From Phyllostachys edulis (taxonomy: Eukaryota > Streptophyta > Magnoliopsida > Poales > Poaceae): a stretch of 64,000 bases of DNA. A program made the position numbers and the translations under genes. Location: positions 50,077,779 to 50,141,778 of the forward strand of contig CM070548.1 in assembly GCA_036346405.1 (NCBI GenBank), in the 5' to 3' direction. Of this stretch, positions 44,060-55,506 are shown in pieces. Below the pieces are notes generated by a model, which ran no database searches, was not told where the DNA came from, and saw only the letters and a list, made by a program, of their open reading frames with translations. The number at the start of each line of letters is the position of its first letter. The first letter of the stretch is position 1.

Positions 44060-44920
44060 CTTGCTATCTATGGAAACTTTTCAGCAAAAGATGAATGAGG
44101 GAGAGAAACATGAGTGAAGGAGAGATGAGCATTTGATAGTCTTGATTTGGTGAGTTTAATTAATTAACACAAGACCTTGGCCCCAAGCCCCCACAATTAA
44201 ATAATTAACACAGTAAGGCAATAGGTTTTCTGAATTGTTGTAAAATTGGCAGTTTTAGCCAACTTTCAGAACTAATTCCAGCATAATTAACAATAATTAA
44301 AACATAATTTCCGAAGCATTTAAATGACAAAATTAACATAAATACATGTAAATCCTCCAAGTCATTTAAATTGGACAATATGCTCAAACCATAGAACATG
44401 ACGACATTAGAAATTAGCACAATGCTCAAATTTAATAGTTTCATTATTGCTCTCAGATGTCGGACTACTCAAGATTAATCTTGGCCTCCTCGCCACGATT
44501 GTCTATGCTCTTCATTAATTGAATATGATTACAAAAAATCAGATTTTTTAGCTCTTAACAATTAACGCTTTACTGTAATGTCAAATTAAGACCTCACAAA
44601 CAACAATATATCATTCAGCTACAAGAGAGATGATTCTGATTAACAGTGCAAAGAAATAGGACTTTAGCAATTACAGATAAGTAAACAACCAACAGTGCTA
44701 AAAATTCACAAACTGGACATGAAAGCCTGCCGACTGACAGTGAACCAAAATGGTCACAGCATAGAGAATCAACTCAGTTTAGTAAACATGATGTAACCAA
44801 GCCATTTGAAGATAATATAGCCAAAAAACTAGAGGTAAAATGGCAACATCAAGCAACATATATAGAGCTTAAATCTGAATTTGCTTATAAATTCAATAGG
44901 CCTCAAGTCTATGATATTCA
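44060..44920. other. AT-rich non-coding interior of CACTA element 2
   Basis: No gene was recognised. Short frames lack domains. It precedes an inner cluster of subterminal-type repeats. Confidence 0.4.
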
Positions 44921-44924
44921 GAGA

Positions 44925-45160
44925 CCTCACAAACCTTTTTTTATTTAAAACCATCTGTGATGATTCACAGACCGTTATTATTAAAAACCATCAATGATAT
45001 TATGAGACATCACAGACCATTTTGTATTTAAAATGGTTTTCAATGCAAACGGTTTGTAATATGAGACCATATCACAGACGGTTTTATTTTAGAACCATCT
45101 GTGATACACATCACAAACGGTTTGTTCCACTAAACGGCTTGTGATAGTTTCATCTATAGC
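44925..45160. repeat. Inner cluster of CACTA subterminal-type repeats
   Basis: AAACCATCTGTGATGATTCAC and ATCACAGACGGTTTTATTTT-like units repeat in both orientations, the same motif as at the element ends but about 1.3 kb inside the right end. Confidence 0.7.
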
Positions 45161-45211
45161 TAAAAATATTCAAGAAACATATGTTCAAAGATAGACAAGA
45201 ATTTCAACTCC

Positions 45212-45215
<4 letters not shown>

Positions 45216-45264
<49 letters not shown>
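45216..45264. repeat. (AT)n microsatellite
   Basis: About 24 uninterrupted AT dinucleotides. Confidence 0.98.
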
Positions 45265-45267
<3 letters not shown>

Positions 45268-45376
45268 CAAACAAAGGTGGCGTTAACCGCTTCTTACAAA
45301 AGATTTTCTTTTAAAAAGTAGGAATAAAAAAGATCAACTTATTTCTAGTAGCCCAGGTAGACTACTATCTCCATCT

Positions 45377-45847
45377 TCAATTCTTTGTAGGTGACATCGT
45401 CGGCATCGGAGGGTTTGGGGTCAGCATAGGTTCCCCGAAACACGGCCACCCATTGACGCGCTCGTTTGAGAGTAGACCAAAGACGCTCCGACTCATGGAC
45501 CAAGTCGAAATGTGCCAGAGGCTCTCTACCCTCGCTCGAGCTGTCTCAGCATGGTCCACCCGATCGCCCGCCGTCTCGATGTTGCATTCCAAGCAGCGGT
45601 AATCCTCCTAGAGACGTGCAACGTCTTCCATGAGGACTACGTCGATGGCTTGCTTAGCTCGCCGGAAGAGGGAGACCACCTGGAAGACGTGGCGGAGGAG
45701 GATGTCGAGACGGCGGAAGGTGGACATCACATGCTCTAGCATAACCTCTGCCGGAGGAGGGAGGACACTGTTAGCACAGTGTCCGTCGGTAGCATCGGCC
45801 AGCGTATGTCCGGCGAGTTGTTTGTACAAAATGGCTAAGTAGGCCAT
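45377..45847 (-). pseudogene. Hypothetical CACTA-borne protein, one in-frame stop
   Basis: An ATG at 45847 opens MAYLAILYKQLAGHTLADAT. The frame runs about 156 codons to 45377, broken by a single TAG at 45608-45610. It contains PPPAEVMLEHVMSTFRRLDI, LLRHVFQVVSLFRRAKQAID and, after the stop, VFGLLSNERVNGWPCFGEP. The middle part looks helical. The open frame also extends upstream to 46051, but the ATG is the more natural start. I do not recognise the family. It sits between the right end of CACTA element 2 and the AT microsatellite, and may be a captured host exon or a second element-encoded protein. Confidence 0.45.
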
Positions 45848-46059
45848 TAACGCCGGCGTCAGGGGAGAAGAGTGGGGAGCTATTTTTGTAATTGCTATTT
45901 GTTTGTGCTTGAGAGTAGAGCGATGTGGGGAATCATCTTCGTAGCGGATGATCACTTTTATAAAACAAGAAATAAATTCGACGTGTGAGACGAAGAGACG
46001 ACGCATTGGGGACGAGACGAAGAGACGTATATCGGGGAGCTGAAGCAGCAATGAGCGTT

Positions 46060-46411
46060 TAAGAGATACATATCACAGACACTTCCAACCACAAACCATC
46101 TATGATACAATATTATCACAAGCGGTTCTTGTTAAGAACTGTCTGTGAATTATCACAGACGGTTAGTATTTAAAACCGTTTGTGATTTCTACGAATATCA
46201 TAGGTCATTTGTATTTAAAACCATCTGTGAATATTCATAGATGGTTATTAACAAGAACCGTCTGTGATAATTATGTATCACAGACGGTTCTAGCAATCAC
46301 TAGTAACATAGACAGTCACGCTTGTAAAACCATCTGTGATAATTATATCACAGACGATTTCTGCGAGTCGTCTGTGATGAGGTGTCCAGTATAGCCTATT
46401 CTATAGTAGTG
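46060..46411. repeat. Right subterminal repeat array and TIR of CACTA element 2
   Basis: TATCACAGACGGTTCTAG-type motifs in both orientations run up to the terminus CTATAGTAGTG at 46411. Confidence 0.85.
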
Positions 46412-47427
46412 TTTGAGTGTAGTATATGAATACATGGAGTACTCTGCAAGTCTTAGGAATAATACAATTACGTAGATGAAAGGCTTATATGGTTCTTTTG
46501 CACAAAGCAACATTTTAAGTCTCAACAGTTTTCACAAAGCATTCATTTGACAAAAGTAGTTTCAATAATTAAACTAATTATTTCATTAGTGAAGGTTCTA
46601 GCTACCAACCACTAGTATCAATGTTCTATCTACCAAGGTTCGAATGATAGGATTCTAGCCACCCAACCAGCTCTAGCTACTAGAATATCCACCTGAGAGT
46701 ACCAACTTATCCCGGATTCCCAAAGTTTATTTCTTTGAAAACAAAACCAAAATCTACCATGTGAAAACGCACCTTGCCCACCCTTGACCGTGGGTACGGC
46801 TATTCGAATAGTTTTACACTCTGCAAAGGTTGTACAACTTTATCCACAAGAGATAATCAGTTTATAATGTCCATAGATGTGTGACTAAGTGATTATCACA
46901 AGTCCTTTATAGTACCTCACCCTTACATCAACCCGCACTTTGAGCTAACTCCTTAAGATATGGATGTCCTTTACCATCAACAAGAGGGCTCGCAGTTGTG
47001 TTGGTAACACTTGCAAGACATGGGCGTCCTTTACCTTCATCTAATGCAAGTGCCCTACAAACATGGACGCCTGTTACCATCATCTGCACGACCCAGATAA
47101 AACCTACCGACTACAACCTGAGGGCTTAATGCCCGGATTAGGTAAATTACCTGGACAGGTCCATCTCATTCCAGACATGTGGTTATACGATACTGCTTAG
47201 TTTGCATAGACACAAGCATCGGTCCTTAATATGACTCTAGCAGAACTATGACATTACAAGTTCTCATGCTCAAGTTGCACCTGCTTGAACTTATCACCCG
47301 CCCAAGTCTAAAATATATTTTCACCATTTGCATAACGTCTTATAATAGTTCCCATCCATAGGATGACAATGACCGATATAGCTTGTCTAAGCAATTCTAC
47401 TGTTCCAAACTAATCCATCAATAATTA
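46412..47427 (-). repeat. Reverse gypsy LTR fragment E, middle part
   Basis: It resumes the LTR cut at 33006. It carries GGCTATTCGAATAGTTTTAC (about 46798), parallel to 23957 in LTR D, and GATGACAATGACCGATATAG (about 47362). It is broken at 47427 by a copia coding fragment. Confidence 0.65.
47241..47427. repeat. Direct repeat of gypsy LTR sequence, copy 1
   Basis: The sequence from ACATTACAAGTTCTCATGCT to AACTAATCCATCAATAAT recurs at 48989-49235 on the other side of the copia fragment. Copy 1 lacks about 55 bp present in copy 2 (TTGTAAACTAGCGGCAATAC region). Confidence 0.85.
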
Positions 47428-48988
47428 TTTGAAACATGTGAATCTTGTTTACTTGGCAAAATAATAAAGGCACCTTTCACAGCTATAGGTGAGAGGACAA
47501 GTGACTTATTGGTCCTTGTACATACGGATGTATGTGGACCAATGAGTATTTCTGCTAGAGGTGGTTTTCATTAATTCATAACTTTTACAAATGACTTTAG
47601 TAGATATGGTTACATCTACTTAATGAGGCATAAGTCTGAATCCTTTGAAAAGTTCAAGGAATTTCATAATGAGGTGCAGAATCAACATGGCAAGACAATC
47701 AAATTTCTACGATCAGATTGTGGAGGTAAATATTTGAGCCATGAGTTTGGTGATCATCTAAAGCAATGTGGAATTGTTCCACAACTTACTCCACCGGGAA
47801 CGCCTCAATGGAATGGGGTATCTAAACGACGGAACCGAACATTTTTAGAGATGGTTCGGTCAATGATGAGTCAATCTGATCTTCCATTGTATTTTAGGGG
47901 GATACGCTCTAGAAACAGTGGCTTTCACTTTAAATAGGGTTCCATCAAAAACGGTAGAAAAGATACCATATGAGATATGGACTAGGAAGTGTCTTGGATT
48001 GTCTTTTCTCAAAGTATGGGGTTGTGAGGTATATATAAAATATTTGACGTCTGATAAACTCACACCCAAGTCGGATAAGTGCTTCTTTGTGGGGTATCAT
48101 AAGGAAACTAAATGATATTATTTTTATAAGCGGGATGATGACAAAGTGTTTGTAGCCCGAAATGGTTTCTTCTTGGAGAAAGAGTTTCTTTCTAAAGGAA
48201 TCAGTGGGAGCAAGGTGCAACTCGAAGAAATTTAAGAAACATCTGAAAATGTTTCAACTCCTACTGAACCTCTACAGGATTAACAAAATATTGTAGAGCC
48301 TGTAGATGAGGCATTAGCCCCACGTAGATCTAAAAGGTCATGTCAATTGCCTATTAGGTATGGGCATGATATTTTATTATTTGATAATGATGAGCCTAAG
48401 ACTTATGAGAAAGCAATGATGGGCCCAGACTCTGAGTCATGGCTTGAAGCCATGAGATCCGAAATAAAATCCATGTATGACAATCAAGTTTGGAACTTGG
48501 TTGATCCACCTGATGGTGTTAAAACCATTGAGTGCAAGTGGGTTTTTAAGAAAAAGATAGATATGGATGGAAAAATTCACATTCATAAAGCACGATTGGT
48601 GGCAAAGGGTTTCAACAAATTCAAGGTGTTGATTATAATGAGACATTCTCGTCCATCACTATCCTTAAGTCTATCTAGATTATTCTAGCTATTGCTGCAT
48701 ATTCCAATTATGAGATCTGGCAAATGGATGTCAAAACGGCTTTCTTAAATGGAAACCTAAGTGAGGATGTGTACATTACACAACCTGAGGGTTTTGTCAA
48801 TCCACATAAATCTAGGAAGATATGCAAGTTTCAGAAATCCATCTATGGATTAAAGAAAGCATCTCAGAATTGGAATGTTCATTTTGATGAAGTAGTCAAA
48901 GGGTTTGGCTCCATCAAGAATGAAGAAGAACCTTGTGTTTACAAGAAGGTTAGTGGGACCAAACTTGTTTTTCTGATCTTATATGTGG
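47428..48988 (+). pseudogene. Ty1/copia fragment C: integrase to reverse transcriptase, same family as element A
   Basis: It begins at the end of the GAG-pre-integrase finger (CESCLLGK), continues through integrase (HTDVCGPMS, FLRSDCGGKYLSHEFG, PQLTPPGTPQWNG, then EMVRSMMSQSDLPLYFRG), and then reverse transcriptase (KWVFKKKIDMDG, QMDVKTAFLNGNLSEDV, PEGFVNPHKS). It stops within the catalytic box after LILYVD at 48988. Frames shift at about 47895 and 48620, and stops lie at 48113 and later. It has no LTRs. Both borders fall inside coding sequence and abut gypsy LTR sequence, so it is a filler-like fragment and not an inserted element. Its sequence is very close to 2390-3740 and shares one frameshift with it. 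Confidence 0.88.
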
Positions 48989-49235
48989 ACCAAACTATCA
49001 CATTACAAGTTCTCATGCTCAAGCAACACCCGCTTGAACTTACCATCCGCCCAAGTCTAAAACATATTTTCACCATTTTATTTTATTTTGTAAACTAGCG
49101 GCAATACCTATTGTCATACATTTCTCAAATTGATTTGCATAAAGTCTTATAATAGTACCCATCCATTGGATGACAATGACCGATATAGCATATCCAATCA
49201 ATTCTACCGTTCCAAACTAATCCATCAATAATGTA
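48989..49235. repeat. Direct repeat of gypsy LTR sequence, copy 2
   Basis: The second copy of the segment at 47241-47427, longer by about 55 bp, starts immediately after the copia fragment (ACTATCACATTACAAGTTC). Confidence 0.85.
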
Positions 49236-49249
49236 ACCATTACGATAGA

Positions 49250-49571
49250 TTTACTGTACTAGGCCTCGCCCCCCCCGGCTAGTTCTTGTAGTTCTAATTT
49301 CAATCTCATGTTTAAGGACACGTTGTGTGAGAGAATGAGAGGGAGTTATATGTTAATTTGAGACAATGACATTGTGAAATTTTGTATGTCAGTTTTCATT
49401 GCGAAATGGCATCTCTATATACTAAATTTGATTATTTGAGGCTGAATGTCTGAATGGGAGGACAATCTGACAAAGAAACTGATAGTGAGTCGAATTGAGA
49501 GCATGAATTGTCTTCCTTTGTCAATCTAATTTTAGGATTGATTTTAGTCTAAAACTATTGTGATTGCGAAC
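49250..49571. other. Unassigned stretch before the Sirevirus LTR
   Basis: A CGCCCCCCCCGG run and AT-rich sequence occur with no frame or repeat that I recognise. It could be the residue of the gypsy LTR or old flanking DNA. Confidence 0.3.
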
Positions 49572-51561
49572 TGTTGGACCGAAAAGGTGACTAGAGGGGG
49601 TGAATAGGAGCACGGCCACTTTTTCACCTTAATTAGATTCAACACGATTTTCACTCCAATAGCTATGAGCATCAATATACAAGCATAGCGAAAGGCTTGT
49701 ATTGAATCCAATCAAAACCTCCAAGAAAAGAGACCAAAAACTCAAATCCAAATGAGTTGGGCAGTCAAACCTCTCAAATGGGCGGTCTGACCTTTGGCCT
49801 AGCTGTCAGACCTCTCACCAGGGACAGTCTGACCTCTAGCACGAGGAACAGTAAAATCAACCCGAACTCAAAATCACAAATTGGTCTAACTTTTGATCCA
49901 CAACTCCAAACTTCACGAAACTTGAAACATACCTTCTCTAGGATGTCAAGAACCTATTCCAATCAAGGATCATGAAGATCATTACAAAATTTATGACATT
50001 TTTCTGTTTGAGTGACGGTTGCTTTAAAACTGAGTCAAAACCAAAAATATGATCCAAAAAACTTGCTCGTGGGTAAAAGATGATCAAAATGATCCTAGAT
50101 GCATTCCCACATGTCATAGCAAGCAAGATCCAGGCCAGAAACCAAAGGATCAAAGAAAGCCCCAAAATCACAAAAGAGAGAGCAAGAACAAGAAGAGACT
50201 CATCTTGAGGAATCTTGCTTGGATTGATTTGATATTGATGTTGGTTTACAGTCACTCCATCCTGGAGGACAAAAGCTCAACACTTGGGCACACAATCAAT
50301 CCAACTCTCTAGAAGCCTAACCTCTTCACTTCCCTCTCCTCTCTCTAAACACAAACTAGGGTTTCTCTAATACAAGGGTTGGGAGGTGCACAACCAGCAC
50401 CCTCCTCTTTTATAGTGGAGGCTAGCTTCTAGAGAGATATCCCAAACAGGCACCCGTTAAGCCCACACACAAACGGGTTTCACTCACACACACATTTCAA
50501 AGCGCCGTCGTCATCTACTATTGACCTAAACCACTTCTCCTTGCATCATCTTGCACCACGATTTAGCCAAAAGCAATCAAGGCGGTATTTTGGTGAAGTT
50601 ACCAAAATACCCCTTCTCGATCCTTCTCTAAAGACCGAGTCAAATCTTCATGAAGCAATCCCATGCTTCGTCACATGTAGGTTGATCAACAGTTCTCTTC
50701 ATGTCACAAGTCTCTCCCATCCGGCTCCCACCGAAACCACCATGGCACTTGCACCGACCCCCGTGCCGCTTGATGCAACCCGTCGCGCCGATCATCCCAT
50801 TCGATCATCCTTATCCATTTTGCACCATGCTTGAGTCCACTGACTTCACTCGACATCCTCGATCGTTCTGAACCTCAGCTCTCCAAGCTAGTCCCGATCA
50901 TCCTCGTCGTTGACCATCGTTGACCTCCAAGCCTCTTGCACAACAATAGACTAAGAAATCGATTTCGGGAACAAGTTGTTCGCAACTTGACCCGCGTTAG
51001 TCAAAACATGCATCATGCAACACATATGCACTAAAACCCATGAATTTGAACTAACCAACAAACATCGCTGCCAACCAGGCCAGCAAACAAGGCAAAATCG
51101 GTCAGACCGCCACCCATGGCTGGTCTAACCACCACCTAGCCGGTCTGACTGCCCAGCAAAGGTACTTAGCCAAATTTCCTCCCTGGAAATCTGAAACCTC
51201 TCTCAAAATTTCAAATGAATAGAACTTTTAACTTGAAGCTCCAAAAATTATGAGACCAAGTGTAGGAGAATCACCTCTTGCCTACATCCTCTATTTTTGG
51301 CTCAGCTCCAAACTCAAAGCCACTTAATGGCCGGTTAGACCGCCGCCCATGGCCGGTCTCACCACCAGCCACTAGACCTGAGGTTTGGCCGGTCTGACCA
51401 ACAGTGGTGGTCGGTCTGATCGCCGCCCTGGCCAGTCTGACCGCCTATTGCCTAACAGCATCTGAACTTTTGCCGAAAACACATGTTTCCACAAATCCTC
51501 AACACCATTGCCAATTGTAACATCATCCTAAGATCATGAGCATATCCCCATGATATCCACA
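49572..51561 (-). repeat. 3' LTR of a reverse Sirevirus-like copia element (F)
   Basis: The minus strand opens TGTGGATATCATGGGG at 51561, just after a purine tract (AAGGGAGAGAT), and closes CCTTTTCGGTCCAACA at 49572. The LTR is 1990 bp. It is the inverted counterpart of the LTR at 53396-55450 and holds repeated GGTCTGACCGCC-type words (about 49760-49900 and 51095-51450). Its TATA box is at 50408. Confidence 0.9.
50408..50415 (-). promoter_or_regulatory. TATA box of LTR F
   Basis: The minus strand reads CTATAAAAGAGGAGG, at the same relative place as the TATA at 54591 in the sister LTR. Confidence 0.6.
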
Positions 51562-53173
51562 ATCTCTCCCTTGATGAACACATTGGCAATTTCCCAGAAA
51601 ATGTAAGTTTGAGGTTTGAAAACAAAAATACTCAACGCTTTCGCGTAAATGCACAACTTGGTCCTTAAGCAAGAGAATGCAATGGAAATGACCAAGTTAG
51701 CTTCAGATTAGTATAGACAAGTGAGATAAGGCAAAAGAAAGTAAGAAAGCTTCAATTTCCAGAGAAGAATTAGAAATCTCACTCAAGGTCCATATGAAAG
51801 AACAATTGTTCAATTTGACCTTTGATCATTGTGAGGTTCCAAGAATTGCAATTCAAGTTCAGAATTAGATGCTCCCCCTCACTATGATCATCATTTTCAT
51901 TTTCTCCTTTTTTTTTAAATAGCTCCCCCTTTTAACATTTTTGCTATATCCTCTCCCCCTTTGACAATGGAGTCATCAAAGAATCACATCTTCCTCTCAT
52001 CCAGAGATGACAAATGCAGAGATGAGGAAAAAGCATAAGAAAGAGCATGCATGAAATACAATGGAGTTGCTTCATTTTGTATTTTTCAAATTTTAGTACA
52101 AGAAGCTTTGGAGATTACCCAAAAGAACAAACTACCATTTCTACTGTTACTCAATACACATCAAGTTTGAAAGCGCTAGCAACATCATGTTAAGACATAT
52201 ATATCAAAGCTAAGCTAGAAGGCTCAAGATAAAGCGATGAATTTTCACAATTTAAGCAAAGCTTGAAGATTAGCAAGTTCATCAAAAGAGATCCTAAAGT
52301 GATAATGGCCATATCAGAATATCAATGTCAGATCAAGAAGCTAACAAAGACCATTATAGAGACAGAAAGTCCTGAAGTGAATCATTTTGCTCAAGGTACC
52401 TCAATCACCCAATTTTTAACAACAATTTTTATTTCCAATGAATGTTGATTAAAGGTATATCTTAGTGAAGATCCTAGACTAGGAGCCATCCACAAACTCT
52501 TCCCAAGCTTCAACCAGGGCGATAGATCTTGAGGTTCATGTCAATTTTGACAAGCAGTCCCCATGAGATCATCTGGATCATCAAACTATCTCCAAGTTCA
52601 TGTCTTTGACACACAGTCTTATGAGAATAGTTTGGCACAATTTAACCACATGAGAACCTTAAAAATTGATTGATTTTTTTTATTTGTTATGCACAAGAAA
52701 AAATTTAGATTCACAAAGGAACAAGAAGCTCAAAGAATGTTCAATCCTAGATTCAAGAGCAAACAAAGCAACTTTGACATGGCTAATGTCACAGAAAGAT
52801 CACTAATTATGCAACTAGCTAAAAGATCCACAAATTGCAATTTTCAATTAAAGTTGCTTTAAAGTTCTAGCTCATTAAGCAAAGACTAAGCTATACATGT
52901 GAAAGCATGATAATTCTAGCAAGTCAATGAACTAGACATGGAGCAAGAATTAAAATATTGTAGCTCTAGAGGGTAATAAGCAAAGCTTCATCAATTTAAA
53001 GGACAAGCAGTAAAGCTTATATTACAATGCATCTTTTTGTGATTTTCATATGAATGAAATATGATACAGTGAGATGCAAGAAAAACTCAAAAGCCTAAAA
53101 AGATCAAAAAGATCAGCAAGTTCAGAAAAAGATCAGATGAACAAGGAAAGCTCAGAAGAGAAACAACTCCCAC
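51562..53173 (-). other. 3' non-coding region of element F with multiple polypurine tracts
   Basis: This is the long spacer between pol and 3' LTR. On the minus strand AGGGGGAG-type tracts occur several times (complement at about 51871, 51924 and 51954) in addition to the one at the LTR border. Repeated polypurine tracts upstream of the 3' LTR are a known trait of Sireviruses. Its inner part mirrors 61388-62292 (for example GGATGGCTCCTAGTC in both, inverted). Confidence 0.7.
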
Positions 53174-53395
53174 TCAAACCAACCCATACGGGTAAATTAC
53201 CCCTAACTCACTCCTCAAGGTGGAAAACCTAGTTGGGTCTAAAGGCTTGGTGAGGATATCGGCTAGCTGAGCCTCGGACTCCACAAATTCTAGCACAATA
53301 CCACCCTTCTCAACATAGTCTCTAAGGAAGTGATAACGAATGTCAATGTGCTTGGTCCTAGAATGTTGCACAGGGTTCTTAGCAATATTAATGGC
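53174..53395 (-). pseudogene. C-terminus of copia RNase H (element F)
   Basis: The minus-strand frame reads INIAKNPVQHSRTKHIDIRY, YVEKGGIVLEFVESEAQLAD and ILTKPLDPTRF, ending GVIYPYGLV. This is the canonical end of Ty1/copia pol. It is open and undamaged for its short length. It is cut at 53395, where the inverted sister element G begins, so element G inserted into the RNase H region of F. The rest of F should lie beyond the right edge of the window. Confidence 0.85.
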
Positions 53396-55450
53396 TATGG
53401 ATATCATGGGGATATGTGCATAATCTTAGGATGATGATACAATTGGCAATGGCTTTTGTGGTTTGTCAAATCATGCGTTTTTGGCAAAGTTTCAAAGGCT
53501 GTAAGGTCAGTGGCGGTCTGATCGGCCACTTTGGCAGTCAGACCGGCCTTGCCTCGGGTTGATTTTTAGGTTTGGTGGCTGACGGTCTGACCGGCCAGAG
53601 TGGCGGTCAGACCGGCCAGAGGAGCGGTCTGACTAGCTACTGCTGAGCGGTTAGACAGACCAAAAGATGACCTTGGATTTTTGAGCTGGGCCAAAAATAG
53701 AGGGTGTAGGCAAGAGAGGAGGTTCTACTGCTCTTGGTCTCATAATTTTTTGAGCCTCCAGGAAAAAGTTCTATTCATTTAAAAATTCCAGAGAGTTCTC
53801 GGGTTTCCAGGTTGGAAATTTGGCTAAGTCCCAAGTGGGCGGTTAGACCGGCCTTTTGTTGGCGGTCAGACTGGCCAGTGGACGGTCAAACCGGCCAAGG
53901 GTGGCGGTCTGATCGGTTTCTGACTTGTCTCGCTCGTCAGTGTGGCGCGATGTGTGTTCGTTAGGTCATGTTCATGGATTTCACTGCATATGTGTTGCAT
54001 GTTTTAGCTAAAGTGGGTCAAGTTGTGAAGAACTTGTTCCCGGATTCGATTTCTTTGTCTATTGTTGTGCAGGACACTTGGAGGTCAACGATGGTCAACG
54101 GCGAGGATGATCGGGACTAAGCTAGGAGAGCTGAGGTCTAGGACGATCGAGGATGCCGGGTGAGGTCAGGAGACTTAAGCATGGCACAGAATGGACAAAG
54201 GTGACCGAACGGGCAGTTCGGTGCGACGGGTTGGATCAATCGGCGGGAGGGTCGGTGCAAATGCCATGGTGGTTTCGGCAGGAGCCGGACGGGAGAGACT
54301 TGCCGACACGATGAGAGCCGTTGATCAACCTACACGTGGCGAAGCAGGCGAGTGCTTCACCAAGATTGGACTTGGTCTTCGGAGAAAGATCAAGAAGGGG
54401 TATTTTGGTAATTTCACCAAATACCACCTTGGTGACCTTGGACTAAACTGCGGCGCAAGACGGTGCGTGCAGAAGCGGTTTAGATCAAGAGAAGATGAAG
54501 ACGGCGCTTTAAGATGCGTGCGTGTGTCCCGTTTGTGTTGGGCCTTAACGGGAGCCCATTAGGGTTAACTCTTCTAGAAGCTAAGCCTCACTATAAATAG
54601 GAAGGGGTGCTGTCATTCAGCCTTCAAGCACTTCATTTGCAAATCCCTAGTTTGTCTTAGGGCTTAGAGAGGAAATGAGAGGTTTAGGGTTTTAGAGAGT
54701 TGGATTGATTTGAGTGCTCATGTTGTGAGCTTTGTCCTCCTTGAGGGAGTGGCTGTAAACCAGCAACAACCACGAATCAATCTATGCAAGATTTCTCAAG
54801 ATGAGTTTCTATTTGTTCTTGCTCTCTATTTCTTGATTTTGGGTGTTTCTTTGATCCGATGGGTTTCTAGTTGGTTCTTGCCCTCATTTACCTTGCTGTG
54901 ACATGTGGGAATACATCTAGGATCATCTTGATCATCAATCTCCCACGAGCAGGTTTTGGATCAAGTTTTTCGTTTTTGCTCGGTTTTGAACCTTCCTTTG
55001 GTAAAATGGAAAAAGGTCAAAACTTTGACGTGGATCTACTCAATCGCTACTTGGAATAGGTTCCTAATATCCTTAGGAAGGTGTGTTCCAAATTTGGTCA
55101 AGTTTGGCCGTGTAGATAAAAAGTTAGACCGATTTTCGTTTTGGTTTTGAGTTGTAGGCACTGTTTCTGGTCAGGTCCGGTCAGACCGATCCTTTGCCGC
55201 CGGTCAGACCGCACCTCGGTCTGACTGCTCAATGAACGTCGGTCTGACCGCCCGAAGAAGCTTGAGCCCATTTTTGTTCTTCACTTTGGGAATTTTGGTT
55301 TGGATTCAACACAAGTCTTCTGCTGTTCTTGTGTGTTGATCTTCATAGCTCTCATAGCTATTGAAGTGAACCTGGTGTTGAATCTAAACAAGGTGAAAAA
55401 TTAGGCGAGCTCCTATTCACCCCCCCTCTAGTTGCCTTTTCGGTCCTACA
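53396..55450 (+). repeat. 5' LTR of Sirevirus-like copia element G
   Basis: It aligns with the inverted LTR F from TATGGATATCATGGGG (first bases TA instead of TG) to CCTTTTCGGTCCTACA at 55450, about 2055 bp. GGTCAGACCGGCC-type words are repeated around 53510-53920 and 55170-55250. The TATA box is at 54591. Confidence 0.9.
54591..54600 (+). promoter_or_regulatory. TATA box of LTR G
   Basis: CTATAAATAG lies about 860 bp before the LTR end. Transcription is expected to start near 54625. Confidence 0.65.
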
Positions 55451-55452
55451 AG

Positions 55453-55464
55453 TGGTATCAGAGC
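55453..55464 (+). promoter_or_regulatory. Primer-binding site of element G
   Basis: TGGTATCAGAGC lies 2 bp after the LTR end and is an exact match to the tRNA-iMet complementary sequence used by plant retrotransposons. Confidence 0.85.
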
Positions 55465-55506
55465 CCAGTTAGCTCTTCTCATAGATCTTAACCGGTCTTT
55501 GGAGCC

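Larger units (their letters stand above)
33007..46411 (-). mobile_element. CACTA (En/Spm, Ptta type) transposon, element 2, with internal chromovirus insertion
   Basis: The left terminus is CACTACTGCACAAATAG at 33007 and the right terminus reads CACTACTATAGAATAGG on the other strand, ending at 46411. The flanking triplets are TTT on both sides (33004-33006 and 46412-46414), the 3-bp duplication typical of CACTA. Both ends carry arrays of TCACAGACGGTT. On the minus strand lie, in order, a short hypothetical gene (45847-45377), a Ptta/En/Spm transposase (44051-43381) and a Ulp1-like protease (34680-33880). About 8.7 kb of rearranged gypsy chromovirus separates the last two. The element proper is thus about 4.7 kb. 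Confidence 0.85.

Noticed and set aside
45608..46051. 147-codon frame with start at 46051
   Set aside because: The upstream start is TTG. The ATG at 45847 is more natural, and the same frame continues past one stop to 45377.
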